Source of the DNA: a virus
Length of the DNA: 64,000 nucleotides
Virus record (IMG/VR): IMGVR_UViG_3300035661_000038
Span: 1 to 64,000 of that record
Reading direction: 5' to 3' (one strand)
Below are positions 52,196-60,261 of the stretch, one piece after another. The notes under the pieces were generated by a model. That model was not told the DNA's origin. It searched no databases and worked only from the letters and a program-made list of their open reading frames with translations. The translations under genes and the position numbers were made by a program. Each line of letters begins with the position of its first letter. Position 1 is the stretch's first letter.

Positions 52196-52290
52196 ACGCT
52201 CTCGATGCCGCGCGTGAGCGCGCCTGCGCCCCGAGGACGCGTCGAGGTGGGAGCGGACGACGGTTGCCCCGTCTGCGGGCGGCGGACGCG

Positions 52291-52413
52291 CTAGGCGGCC
52301 CGCTCGCGCGCCTCGCGGGCGCTCTTCTCGCGGTGGCACGAGATGCAAAGCGTCTGGAGGTTCGCGAGCCCGCCCGCGCCCCCGCGCCGTCCCTGCACCG
52401 CGGTCGATGCCAC
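52291..52413 (-). pseudogene. HNH endonuclease fragment
   Basis: 40 residues ending in NLQTLCISCHREKSAREARE. This is the typical second half of an HNH nuclease: NLQ-LC, C-x2-CH and the following basic helix. The first half with the other zinc cysteines and the DH dyad is missing. The frame begins at GTG 52413 right next to the palindrome at 52418-52439. It is likely a truncated homing-type gene. Confidence 0.6.
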
Positions 52414-52417
52414 TGAC

Positions 52418-52439
52418 GACCAAAAAGCGCCTTTTGGTC
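52418..52439. repeat. Dispersed 22-bp palindrome, copy 10
   Basis: The core is flanked by ACTGAC and GTCAGT, extending the arms to 14 bp. It lies between the stop at 52441 and the HNH fragment. Confidence 0.9.
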
Positions 52440-52440
52440 G

Positions 52441-52644
52441 TCAGTCACCCCGGCCTTCGCGCGCGGCCTTCTGGTGGGCCTTGAAGGCACGCTCGCCGAT
52501 GGCCTTCTTGCGCAACCACACGGCCAGCGCCTTCGGGTCGTCGATGTCATCCTTGCCTTCGAGATCGCCAGCGAGCTTAGACGCGCCCTTCGACCTCGCC
52601 CACACCATCAGTCCCTTGTTCTGCTCAGGCACCGTCTTAGCCAT
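52441..52644 (-). CDS. Small hypothetical protein, 67 aa
   Basis: MAKTVPEQNKGLMVWARSKG, then DDPKALAVWLRKKAIGERAF. A basic helical protein, ten bases after the terminase stop. Small proteins of this type (WLRKKAxGE) are seen in phages, without a known function. Confidence 0.65.
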   Translation of the reverse strand: MAKTVPEQNKGLMVWARSKGASKLAGDLEGKDDIDDPKALAVWLRKKAIGERAFKAHQKAAREGRGD

Positions 52645-52654
52645 GAGCCCGAGA

Positions 52655-54400
52655 CTACCGCGCGAGCAGGTCGAACCCGAGCCCGCCGCCTGAGGGACCG
52701 GCGTTGCCCCCAGAGGGGATGCCGAGCTGGCGCGCGCGCTCGCGAGCCATGTAAAGCGCCATCAGCACGTCGTCAGTGTGGTTGGTCGGCGTGTAGTAGA
52801 GGCACGCGTCGACGAGGCGCTGGACCTGCGGATGGCACTTACCGTGCTGGTCGTTGGGGATGAGCCACGCGCCGTTGCGCATCTCGATGAAGAACGCGGG
52901 CACGCCCGTGTCCGGGTGAGCCTTGGCGCGTCCCGTCGTCAGCCCGTCGATGGGCACGAGCTTGTTCTTGGCGCGCGTGAACTGCTTGATGAAGTCCTGC
53001 GCGGCGTTGTTCTCGACCATGACGAGCGGGTCGAACTCGCGCACGCGGTATTGCTCCCACTTGGCGATGATCTTGTCGACGATGGTAGGTCCGTCGAGCT
53101 GGCCGCAGTCGACGTCGAGCAGAAGCCGCGTCCCGTCGTCCCAAACCTCGAACGTCACGATCGCGGTGTCGTCGTGCTCCTCGCCGGGAGACACCGCGAG
53201 GTCGACGCCGATAACGCACCACTTCGCGCGCGCTGTCGGCTTCGATTGCAACGAATAGATGCCCGCCTCGCGTGCAAGGCGCTTGGCGAGCTCGATCCAC
53301 TCCACCTTGCACAACGCCGTATCGTCGTCGCGGCACACCTGGCACTGCACCCGATTGAATTCGGCGGGGCTCTGCGTCCGGCGAAGGTTGTCGATGACGG
53401 CGACCGAGTGCCGCTCAGGCCACAGCGGCACCTGGTTGAGCGGATCGGGATCGTGCGCCGTCAAGCGCAGCGTACCCGTCGTCGCGCCGTCGACTCCGGG
53501 CACCTCGGGGCGCACGTGGGGGGCAATCTCGTCGTCGATGCCCCACGTGTCCGGCCCCTCGGTGCCGTCGAGATACTTCACGGGCGGCAGGCTGTACTTG
53601 ATGCTCCCCAGAATCGACATCCGCAACGTCGGCCACCCCGCGCGCTCGGCGCGGTGGAGCAAGTCGTCGGGGTGCCACGCCGTGTTGAGCATCACCGCCT
53701 TGGCATCCGCGGGATCGAGACGCGCGAGCGCCGTGGAATCGATCCACGTGTGCACCTTGTCGCGCTGCGCCTTGGTCGCGGTGTTGTCGCGCGTGAGGAT
53801 GTCGTCGATGACGAGCCACTTGATGCGCTTGCCGGGGAGGCGCTTCGAGTCCATCCCGCACCCCATCAGCGACGGAGTGCGGATGCCATAAGGTCGGTCG
53901 ACCACGAGCGAGTTGACCGTCCACGGCTCCCCCTTGCGCGTCGTGCGACGAAGGTCAGGGAAGACGAGCCGCAGCCGCGCGGAGGTCTCGATGTAGCTGC
54001 GCACCATCTGCAACGGGTCACGCGTCTGCGCCTCGGTGGCAGAAATGTACGCGGCACGCGTGCTCGGATCGTTGCCGAGCATCCAAAGCGTGATCCCGCT
54101 CGCGGTGAACGTCTTGGCGAACCCGGGAGGCATGAAGATGACCGACTTCGAGTGCTTCTCGATGAAGTCGAGCATCACGCGCTGATGCGGCAGAACGCGT
54201 AGGTAGTCCTGGGTCATCTCGTCGCGGAGCACGAACTCAAAGAAGTCGACGAGGCTCGTGCGCGCGCGTTGGGCGCGACGAAGCACCGCCAGCCCCGCGC
54301 GCTTGGCGATCTCGGGATCAGTGAGCGGGGCGGGGTCGTCGGGCGGGAACAGGCGGGGCAAGCGCAAATCGTTCGCGGGGCTGGTCATCGTGTCGCGCAT
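52655..54400 (-). CDS. Terminase large subunit
   Basis: 581 residues from ATG 54400; ATG 54388 is an alternative. The ATPase shows Walker A MPPGFAKTF (91-97) and Walker B WLVIDDIL (D199, D200). The RNase H-like nuclease begins at VIGVDLAV (D400), with DDTAIVTF and a final TDDVLMALYMA block. It packages DNA into the portal together with TerS. The open frame to 54529 runs through the palindrome at 54418 and is not used. Confidence 0.92.
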   Translation of the reverse strand: MRDTMTSPANDLRLPRLFPPDDPAPLTDPEIAKRAGLAVLRRAQRARTSLVDFFEFVLRDEMTQDYLRVLPHQRVMLDFIEKHSKSVIFMPPGFAKTFTASGITLWMLGNDPSTRAAYISATEAQTRDPLQMVRSYIETSARLRLVFPDLRRTTRKGEPWTVNSLVVDRPYGIRTPSLMGCGMDSKRLPGKRIKWLVIDDILTRDNTATKAQRDKVHTWIDSTALARLDPADAKAVMLNTAWHPDDLLHRAERAGWPTLRMSILGSIKYSLPPVKYLDGTEGPDTWGIDDEIAPHVRPEVPGVDGATTGTLRLTAHDPDPLNQVPLWPERHSVAVIDNLRRTQSPAEFNRVQCQVCRDDDTALCKVEWIELAKRLAREAGIYSLQSKPTARAKWCVIGVDLAVSPGEEHDDTAIVTFEVWDDGTRLLLDVDCGQLDGPTIVDKIIAKWEQYRVREFDPLVMVENNAAQDFIKQFTRAKNKLVPIDGLTTGRAKAHPDTGVPAFFIEMRNGAWLIPNDQHGKCHPQVQRLVDACLYYTPTNHTDDVLMALYMARERARQLGIPSGGNAGPSGGGLGFDLLAR

Positions 54401-54417
54401 GACCGTGAGGCTACACC

Positions 54418-54439
54418 GACCAAAAAGCGCCTTTTGGTC
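54418..54439. repeat. Dispersed 22-bp palindrome, copy 11
   Basis: Same core as copy 1. It lies one base past the stop at 54441 and just before the terminase start. Confidence 0.9.
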
Positions 54440-54440
54440 G

Positions 54441-54647
54441 TCAGCCGCCGCGCGCGAGCTCGTAGAGTGCGTCGAGTCCCGCCCGGGCGTCGCCGTCGCA
54501 GAAGATCGCCCGCTGCACCGTCGCCACAAGCTCGGCAGCCCTCGCCTCTCGCGCCTCTCGCGCGAGCCGGGCGCGCGTCGGGTGGCGACACCCCTCGCAA
54601 CACGGCGACGTCCGCCCCGAGAACACGATCGTCGAGGGCGAGCTCAC
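54441..54647 (-). CDS. Small hypothetical protein, 68 aa
   Basis: MSSPSTIVFSGRTSPCCEGC, with a CCEGC-x-H cluster near the N-terminus (possible zinc site) and an Ala/Arg helix. It overlaps the upstream stop by four bases. Not recognised. Confidence 0.55.
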   Translation of the reverse strand: MSSPSTIVFSGRTSPCCEGCRHPTRARLAREAREARAAELVATVQRAIFCDGDARAGLDALYELARGG

Positions 54648-54874
54648 GGCAGCTCCGAGAGCGACGGCGCGACGATGGTCTCATCGCTCGTCATCCACGA
54701 GACGATGCGAATGACCTGGCCGCACTCGGTGCACTCGACGATGCGCTGCTCCCCCTCGCCGTACGAGACGGCGTAGACGCACTTGCGGCACCCGGGACAC
54801 AACGTCTCAGGCTTCACGCCCATCGCGTCGAGCGTCTCAACGGCCGCGGCGATAAGCGACGGCGACGGCTTCAC
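54644..54874 (-). CDS. Small zinc-ribbon protein
   Basis: 76 residues. LCPGCRKCVYAVSYGEGEQR and VECTECGQVIRIV form a C-x2-C...C-x2-C zinc ribbon. It overlaps both neighbours. A transcription or nucleic-acid accessory role is possible, but no family can be named. Confidence 0.65.
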   Translation of the reverse strand: MKPSPSLIAAAVETLDAMGVKPETLCPGCRKCVYAVSYGEGEQRIVECTECGQVIRIVSWMTSDETIVAPSLSELP

Positions 54875-55824
54875 GACCGGCCTCGCTGCCGCGCTTCGCG
54901 CTCCTCAACCAACCGTTGCGCGATGTCGCGACACCTAATCGTCTCGCGACCGAAGCAGTGGGTGTTGCACAGCTCACACTCGCACTCGATCGGGTGAGCG
55001 CGAGTCGCGGCGTCGGCGATGACCCGGAGGCACGCGGAGCACGTCCCCGTCTCAGGCCGGGGACCGACAGGTGACGGGTCGGTGCCCGCCTCCAACGCCG
55101 TCAGCTCCGCCGCAAGGAGCACCGGCAGCGCCTTGGTCACCGCGTCGGGCACCGCCCGCGCCACAACATCGGTGGTGCTCGCGCGGCACCGCCCCGCGTC
55201 GCCGATCGGTTGATAGAGCGACACCGCCCATACGATCTGCTTACGGTCGAGCGGTGGGCGCACGAGTACTCGAACCGAGCCCTCGCGCGCGACGAACGCC
55301 GCGAACTCGTCGCGCATCGCCGGCGTCAAGCGCACGGCGAACGGCTGCCCGGAAATGTAAACCGAGATCCAGTCGTCATCGGGGCGCGGACGCCCGAGCA
55401 CCTCCGCGTCGATCGCCGGGTCGAGGCCGGCACGCGACTCCGCGCGCGGGCTCGCGATGCCCTCGTGGACCTCGGCCGCGCGGCGCGCCACCCACGTCGC
55501 CTTCGGAATGGCATAGATGCGCGTGAGCTCGGCATCCAAGAGGTCCGACGCACGCACGCCGACCGCCGAGCAGTAGGCAAGAAGCGTCACCGCCACGGCG
55601 CCCGCTTCCTCAAGCGGGTCGCCCGGCGGTCGCCCGTAAACGCGCTTCACGACGGCCTCGACGACGGCCGATGAGAGGTGCTCCGCTTGAGCAAGCTCGA
55701 CGGCCTCTTCGACGAGCCGGACGATGCGTTCGGCGCGGTCACGCGCGAGCCCCTCACCGAACGTCTCGCACACCCACGCATGGAGCCGCTCCTGTTCGCG
55801 GTCCAGATCCAAGGTCTCACTCAT
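54871..55824 (-). CDS. MazG-like protein with C-terminal zinc motifs
   Basis: 317 residues. Residues about 30-110 (ERIVRLVEEAVELAQAEHLS, then DPLEEAGAVAVTLLAYCSAV) match the MazG-like NTP pyrophosphohydrolase core with its EExxE and E..D-type metal ligands, although the second motif lacks the usual Asp. A middle beta domain follows, then a Cys-rich end (CSACLRV, CECELCNTHCF). It may control nucleotide pools or (p)ppGpp. Confidence 0.7.
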   Translation of the reverse strand: MSETLDLDREQERLHAWVCETFGEGLARDRAERIVRLVEEAVELAQAEHLSSAVVEAVVKRVYGRPPGDPLEEAGAVAVTLLAYCSAVGVRASDLLDAELTRIYAIPKATWVARRAAEVHEGIASPRAESRAGLDPAIDAEVLGRPRPDDDWISVYISGQPFAVRLTPAMRDEFAAFVAREGSVRVLVRPPLDRKQIVWAVSLYQPIGDAGRCRASTTDVVARAVPDAVTKALPVLLAAELTALEAGTDPSPVGPRPETGTCSACLRVIADAATRAHPIECECELCNTHCFGRETIRCRDIAQRLVEEREARQRGRS

Positions 55825-55964
55825 CGCTGTCTCTCCGGCTTTTCACCAACCAACATCGACAACGCGCCGAACACGCACCGCCTCGTCCGACCGCGCAAGT
55901 CAGTCCGGTGAACGACTTCGATCACCACGCCGAGGACGATGCCGCGCGGGTCACTCAGCAGCAT
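55821..55964 (-). CDS. Small hidden gene, 47 aa
   Basis: MLLSDPRGIVLGVVIEVVHR, then RTRRCVFGALSMLVGEKPER. ATG 55964 lies in the end of TerS with GAGG before it, and the TGA overlaps the MazG-like ATG. Coupling at both ends supports a real gene. Beta-rich; not recognised. Confidence 0.55.
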   Translation of the reverse strand: MLLSDPRGIVLGVVIEVVHRTDLRGRTRRCVFGALSMLVGEKPERQR

Positions 55965-56547
55965 CGTCCTCACGCGCAGCTACCCGCGCCGCGAGCTCTA
56001 CCGGCGCCACCGCCAATGCGTCGTAGGCGCGCGCCTTGGCGTCGCGCTCCGCGTCCTCGCGAAGAAGCGCCTGGATCTCGTCCTCGCTCATCTCGCCGAG
56101 CACCGCCGTGACCGACTGCGCGATGGCGACCGCCGCTTTGACCTCGACCTGCTGCGGGGCGAGATCGCCAGCGATCTCAGCGGAGAGCTTCTCCAGCGTC
56201 GCCACCGCACTCCACTTCTTCTCCGCTGTCGCCTTCTGGATCTGCGTCTGGATGCGACGCAACCGCCGCTCTTTGCGCAGCCCCAAGGCCATCTCACCCT
56301 CGCGGATCCACACCGTGTGGATCCGCTGAATGAGCGTATCGACGCGCGACTTGGTGATGCGGTAGCCGATGCCACCCGCCTGCGGATCTCGCTCCGAGAG
56401 GCGCGCGATCGTCGAGGCGTCGAGCCCCTGGACGTACAGCTGCTCGACCCACGCGCGTTGCGCGCGAGCCTCCGCGGCGGTGAACTTTTTCCGCGCGTAG
56501 GCCCGTTTTTTCTGCGGCTGCGGAGGGCGAATGGGGGTTCGCGGCAT
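55951..56547 (-). CDS. Terminase small subunit-like protein
   Basis: 198 residues from ATG 56547. The N-terminus is Pro/basic (MPRTPIRPPQPQKKRAYARK), followed by an HTH-like segment (WVEQLYVQGLDASTIARLSE) and a helical oligomerisation-like part (RRLRRIQTQIQKATAEKKWS). Order and layout fit TerS, which selects pac or cos DNA for the large subunit. The start lies just after an A10 tract and lacks a Shine-Dalgarno. Confidence 0.6.
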   Translation of the reverse strand: MPRTPIRPPQPQKKRAYARKKFTAAEARAQRAWVEQLYVQGLDASTIARLSERDPQAGGIGYRITKSRVDTLIQRIHTVWIREGEMALGLRKERRLRRIQTQIQKATAEKKWSAVATLEKLSAEIAGDLAPQQVEVKAAVAIAQSVTAVLGEMSEDEIQALLREDAERDAKARAYDALAVAPVELAARVAAREDDAAE

Positions 56548-56548
56548 G

Positions 56549-56723
56549 TTACTTTTTTTTTTATAGGAGCACGTGCATCTGTGCGGCGTCGAGCGCACGT
56601 CGAGGTTGAACGCTGCCGCACGGGGCGCATCGCCACGGAGCACGAGAGGCTCTCGGCGAGATCGTCGTCGAACCGATCGAGCTTGCGCTTCGACAGCCGC
56701 TCCTGTCGCTCCAGGTCCTTCAC
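56549..56723 (-). pseudogene. Small gene needing two single-base corrections
   Basis: GTG 56723 overlaps the upstream stop (GTGA) and reads VKDLERQERLSKRKLDRFDD, then DLAE. A shift of one base at GAGAG (about 56649) continues well as PLVLRGDAPRAAAFNLDV and RSTPHRCTCSYKKK. One more A in the A10 run (56553-56562) would give a TAA stop two bases before the TerS ATG. Corrected length 58 residues. Either a decayed gene, a frameshifted gene or assembly indels. Confidence 0.4.
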
Positions 56724-56980
56724 GCGCGAGTCGATGCCTTCGTGAGCCGCGCGACGACTCGCGGCACGCTCCGCTCCGCTTCATCGGGGCTCGCCGCGTA
56801 GATGCAGATCGCCCGGGTCGGCGAGACAGTGAGGAAGTGCTGCATCAGGCGCGTCGCCTCACCCGAGGGGGCAACGCGGATGTAGTGGGGCGGGAGGCGT
56901 CGACCGCCCAGGTACGGGTGAAGGTGGAGCTCGCCTGTCGAGAGCACCACGACCGCGCCGACCACCTCGATCCGACTCAT
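56720..56980 (-). CDS. Hypothetical protein, 86 aa
   Basis: MSRIEVVGAVVVLSTGELHL, beta strands then a helix (GEATRLMQHFLTVSPTRAIC). The start overlaps the membrane-protein stop (ATGA), and the stop overlaps the next GTG. Not recognised. Confidence 0.65.
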   Translation of the reverse strand: MSRIEVVGAVVVLSTGELHLHPYLGGRRLPPHYIRVAPSGEATRLMQHFLTVSPTRAICIYAASPDEAERSVPRVVARLTKASTRA

Positions 56981-57357
56981 CGGGGGAGCTCCCGCCTCGG
57001 GTCGCGACCAAAAGGCGCTTTTTGGTCGTCGGCGAGGAGCCCTCCAGAGGCGCTAGGAAGCGCCGGGGAGTCCGGACGGGTAGACGGACGTCCGGCGCCC
57101 GAAAACGCCTCCACGTGCCCAAAGAACGCCGCGGCGGCGGCGTCGTGCTCCACGGCCGCAATTCGGTAAGCCTCTGCCCGCCCAAGCACCCGGTAGCGCG
57201 CCATCTGCTCCGAGCGAATCACCCGCATCCACTGCTCGCGGCGCGCGTCGGCGCAGAGCTCGGCGCGCATCGAGGCGCTCAGGAACCAATCCGACGCCAC
57301 GAGGACATTCGACGTCACCGAGACCATCGCCAACACGACCAACCAACCCGGGATCAT
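56977..57357 (-). CDS. Small membrane protein that reads through a dispersed palindrome
   Basis: 126 residues from ATG 57357. One N-terminal membrane segment (MIPGWLVVLAMVSVTSNVLV) and a helical soluble part. Near the C-terminus the codons pass through the palindrome at 57006-57027, giving DDQKAPFGR, then stop seven codons later, overlapping the next ATG. Elsewhere the palindrome follows a stop codon, so here it appears to have become part of the protein. Confidence 0.6.
   Translation of the reverse strand: MIPGWLVVLAMVSVTSNVLVASDWFLSASMRAELCADARREQWMRVIRSEQMARYRVLGRAEAYRIAAVEHDAAAAAFFGHVEAFSGAGRPSTRPDSPALPSASGGLLADDQKAPFGRDPRRELPR
57006..57027. repeat. Dispersed 22-bp palindrome, copy 12, inside a gene
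   Basis: Core GACCAAAA-GGCGCT-TTTTGGTC, the inverted form of copy 1. It is in frame near the 3' end of the 56977-57357 gene. Confidence 0.9.
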
Positions 57358-57368
57358 CGTCGCAACCT

Positions 57369-57629
57369 CTACCGCGACCACGCGCCCGAGCTCACCGCCG
57401 CGCGCATCGCGTCCTTCGCCATCTCCACGACGCACTCGTCCCATAGCTTCCCGCGAAGCGCGCGCACGAATCGCGCATCCACGCTCCACTCCCCCTCGAC
57501 GCGGGCAGCGTGCGGCAGGTCCACGAGCCTCACTCTCACGCGCACCCGCCGCCGCCCTTCGCGTGCCGCCCCGAGCTCCCACCGGAGCACCGACCGGGAC
57601 AACCTCACCTCGCCGCGCTCAACGTCCAT
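57369..57629 (-). CDS. Hypothetical protein, 86 aa
   Basis: MDVERGEVRLSRSVLRWELG, beta-rich then helical (FVRALRGKLWDECVVEMAKD). ATG 57629 overlaps the small gene upstream by 11 bases; a GTG at 57665 would overlap it more. Not recognised. Confidence 0.6.
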   Translation of the reverse strand: MDVERGEVRLSRSVLRWELGAAREGRRRVRVRVRLVDLPHAARVEGEWSVDARFVRALRGKLWDECVVEMAKDAMRAAVSSGAWSR

Positions 57630-57720
57630 CCACCGTCGATGCCGCGGAAACCGCTTCGAAACCACACGAGCAATCGAGCGCCGTCTGCGCGTTGCGCACG
57701 TGGAGCTCGTAGTCGTTCAC
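57619..57720 (-). CDS. Small hidden gene, 33 aa
   Basis: GTG 57720 overlaps the upstream stop (GTGA) and reads VNDYELHVRNAQTALDCSCG, then FEAVSAASTVDGR. The double-overlap arrangement supports it. A CSC pair is present. Function unknown. Confidence 0.45.
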   Translation of the reverse strand: MNDYELHVRNAQTALDCSCGFEAVSAASTVDGR

Positions 57721-58274
57721 GACGCGCCGCCCTTCGCGCGCGCGAGCTCGTCGCGCTTGGCGATTGCGGCCGCCTCACTCTGGACGCGCTGCTGCTTCTG
57801 CCAGAGCACCGCCGCCTCTTCGCCCTTCGTGTCGACGATGTCCTCATAAGCGTTCACGTGATCGAGGCACGCGCGAAGCGACGGACAGAACGCCGCGCGT
57901 CGTGGGAACCCCGGACCCTTGCGGAACCACGCCACGCACACGAGGTCGGCGAGCGGGCCGGGCGCGCCGATGGCGATTTGGATGCCGGCGCCGACGCGAT
58001 CGCGCGTGCGAATGAAGTAGTGGTCGACATCCTCGCGGTGTTGGTCGATGAGGTGGTCGAGCTCGCGCGGCAGCCCGGTGCCCGGGATCGCCGCGTCCAC
58101 GTCGTCGCCCTTCACGCGCGCCGGCGAGCTCGTCCCACGCACGTCGAGCGAGCCGTCAGCGCGCGCCGTCAGCGTGTAGCCCCCGGGCACGTCAGTCACA
58201 TCCACGATCCCACCAGACGGGTCACGCACCGCCGGAGCATCCTCGTTCATCGCTTTCATCGGAATTCTGGCCAT
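57717..58274 (-). CDS. Hypothetical protein, 185 aa
   Basis: MARIPMKAMNEDAPAVRDPS, ATG 58274 preceded by GGGAGAG. A beta-rich N-terminal half (GGYTLTARADGSLDVRG) and a helical C-terminus (AVLWQKQQRVQSEAAAIAKR). Not recognised. Confidence 0.65.
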   Translation of the reverse strand: MARIPMKAMNEDAPAVRDPSGGIVDVTDVPGGYTLTARADGSLDVRGTSSPARVKGDDVDAAIPGTGLPRELDHLIDQHREDVDHYFIRTRDRVGAGIQIAIGAPGPLADLVCVAWFRKGPGFPRRAAFCPSLRACLDHVNAYEDIVDTKGEEAAVLWQKQQRVQSEAAAIAKRDELARAKGGAS

Positions 58275-58286
58275 CGGTCTCTCCCT

Positions 58287-58511
58287 TCAACAGAACCGGC
58301 GCTTGAACCCTTGCGAGCGCCGACGTTTGGCGCGCTGGCGCGCCTTGATGTGGTGACGGGCGATGTGCCCGCCGGGTCCTTGGTCGTCACCGACGACGCG
58401 GTAGACAGCGCGCGCCGGGTGGCGCTCACACGCAATCGCATAAGCGTCGGCGTACGTCGCCGCCGCGATGGTGTCGCGCATGCCGTCAGTGAACTCGACA
58501 CGCCAGATCAT
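58287..58511 (-). CDS. Small basic protein, 74 aa
   Basis: MIWRVEFTDGMRDTIAAATY, then a strongly basic tail (HHIKARQRAKRRRSQGFKRR). The tail suggests nucleic-acid binding. The ATG overlaps the upstream stop. Not recognised. Confidence 0.6.
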   Translation of the reverse strand: MIWRVEFTDGMRDTIAAATYADAYAIACERHPARAVYRVVGDDQGPGGHIARHHIKARQRAKRRRSQGFKRRFC

Positions 58512-58726
58512 CGCCCCCTCCGTCGCGCGAACGCCGCATCGCTCTCGCCGACGAAACGCCGGTTGGCCTTGTCGACGCACTTGAAGCCGATGGCGCCGGC
58601 GAGGAGCGCGGCACGATACGACTGCCGGGCGCCGTACCGCCGCTCGTCTGCGCGACCAGCGATGTAGCCAAATACGAGGCAGAGGAACGCGATCCCGATC
58701 CACACGATCTCAACGAGCTCGGCCAT
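58508..58726 (-). CDS. Small membrane protein, 72 aa
   Basis: MAELVEIVWIGIAFLCLVFG forms one N-terminal membrane segment; the rest is basic. The start overlaps the helicase stop (TGATG). Not recognised. Confidence 0.6.
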   Translation of the reverse strand: MAELVEIVWIGIAFLCLVFGYIAGRADERRYGARQSYRAALLAGAIGFKCVDKANRRFVGESDAAFARRRGR

Positions 58727-60261
58727 CACAACACCCCGCGCACGAGATAGAGCGAGCGCTGGGCGCGCGTCGCCGCGACATAGGCCAGATTCTCCTCCTG
58801 GCCACCGCGCCCGGGGCGGTACGTGTCCCAAAGAAGCCACGCGCGCCCGCGCTCCAAACCCTTCGCCTTATGCGTCGACGAGAGAGTGATACGGGCGCTC
58901 TCATCGTTATCGTCGAAAAGGCGCGTGATCCGCACGTCGACCTCCGAGAGCGTCCGCGCACCCTCCGAGAGCGCGTGGAGACATGCCGCGCGATCCTCCA
59001 CCGGCTCGACCTCACCCGGCGGGTCCATCCGCGCGAGCCGCAGCCGCTCCGACAACAACCACTCGTCGACGATGACCCGAAAGCGCTCGACGCCGCGCGG
59101 GTCGTTCAGGTCGACGCCGCACCGACGCACGAAGTTGGAAAGGCTTGCCCCGACGTCACGCCCAAGGACGACAGCGCGACGTCCCTCGCGGAGGAACCCG
59201 AGGCACAGCCGCATCAGCGGTGCGTTGGTCCGCGAGAGAATGAAGTCACCGGGCGAGGCTGTGCGAAGCAACGTCGCTTCGTCGACATCGTGAGCAACCT
59301 CACCGAGCGGCGCGCCCGGAAAGGATTCGAGATCGGGCACCCACTGGCGCGCAAAGTCGACGATACGGCTGCCGCAGCGGTAGCAAACCGACAGCGGCAG
59401 CGTCCGCGCGGCGAGACGCGACGTGAGCTTGGCCATCGAAGCGCTGTCCGCGCCACGGAATGCATAGATGGCCTGGCGCGAGTCGCCGACAACGCAGATC
59501 CGCCCCGCCAGCGTCACCGCCCCGAGCACCAGCTTGGCCTGCGCCGGCGTGAGATCCTGGGCCTCGTCGACCAGCACCCGGTCGTACGTCTTCCCCCGGA
59601 GCCCAAGCACGACGGGGAGCCACACCTGGTCATCGAAGTCGACGACGCCCTGAGTGAGGTCGCGCGCCGCCGCCATCACTGCGAGCACGTCCCGCGCGTA
59701 CTCGGCGCGGTTCGCGTGCGGAACGTCGACCCCGTACGCGTCGACGACTCGGTTCACTTCGTCAGCCGTCTCAGCGAGCGTCGCCTTGGCGAACTTCACC
59801 CCCTGGACGACGGCGTGACGGCGCTCGTAAGTGCCCGGCGCGTTCTTGTAGAGGTCACGCGCGAGCTTGGACGCGCGATCGCGGTCCACCTCGAACTTGC
59901 GACCGAACGCGCGCATCAGCGTCCGAAACCCGTACGAGTTGAGCCCGAGGACATCGGCCGAGCGCGGCGCCTGGCGCTTGAGCTCGTCAGTGATGCGCGT
60001 GTTGAACGCCGTGAGCAGCGTCTCATCGCGCCGAGTGCGCTGCGTGATCTCGACGATCGTCTTTGTCTTGCCCGAACCCGCGCGCGCCTCGACGACGGTG
60101 TGACCGTCGCCGCTCGTCGCGTCGGTGAAGATCGCCTCTTGGTAGGAGCTCCAGCGCCACGACTTCGACGCCTCGGGTGCGCGCGCCGGCACGCCCTCCA
60201 ACCAGTCGTCGATCGACCCCTGAGAGGCTTGGGCCTCGGGGGACCACGGGACGCGCGCCAT
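58726..60261 (-). CDS. UvrD/Rep-type superfamily 1 helicase
   Basis: 511 residues. Walker A EARAGSGKT (59-66 region), DEAQD at 232-236 with LVDEAQDLTPAQ, motif III GDSRQAIYAFRG (259-270) and a C-terminal motif VI, AYVAATRAQRSLYLV. It is a 3'-5' DNA helicase, compact compared with bacterial UvrD (about 700 aa). It probably serves replication or repair. ATG 60261 overlaps the upstream stop (TGATG). Confidence 0.9.
   Translation of the reverse strand: MARVPWSPEAQASQGSIDDWLEGVPARAPEASKSWRWSSYQEAIFTDATSGDGHTVVEARAGSGKTKTIVEITQRTRRDETLLTAFNTRITDELKRQAPRSADVLGLNSYGFRTLMRAFGRKFEVDRDRASKLARDLYKNAPGTYERRHAVVQGVKFAKATLAETADEVNRVVDAYGVDVPHANRAEYARDVLAVMAAARDLTQGVVDFDDQVWLPVVLGLRGKTYDRVLVDEAQDLTPAQAKLVLGAVTLAGRICVVGDSRQAIYAFRGADSASMAKLTSRLAARTLPLSVCYRCGSRIVDFARQWVPDLESFPGAPLGEVAHDVDEATLLRTASPGDFILSRTNAPLMRLCLGFLREGRRAVVLGRDVGASLSNFVRRCGVDLNDPRGVERFRVIVDEWLLSERLRLARMDPPGEVEPVEDRAACLHALSEGARTLSEVDVRITRLFDDNDESARITLSSTHKAKGLERGRAWLLWDTYRPGRGGQEENLAYVAATRAQRSLYLVRGVL

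Noticed and set aside
51064-52416. A 450-codon plus-strand open frame
   Set aside because: Arg/Ala-rich shadow across several well-coupled minus-strand genes.
54401-54529. Extension of the terminase large subunit to 54529
   Set aside because: It would read through the palindrome at 54418-54439 and overlap the gene at 54441.
55965-56784. Long N-terminal extension of TerS through the A10 tract
   Set aside because: It overlaps the gene at 56720-56980 and includes an unlikely Arg-rich part; a fusion by slippage is kept only as a finding.
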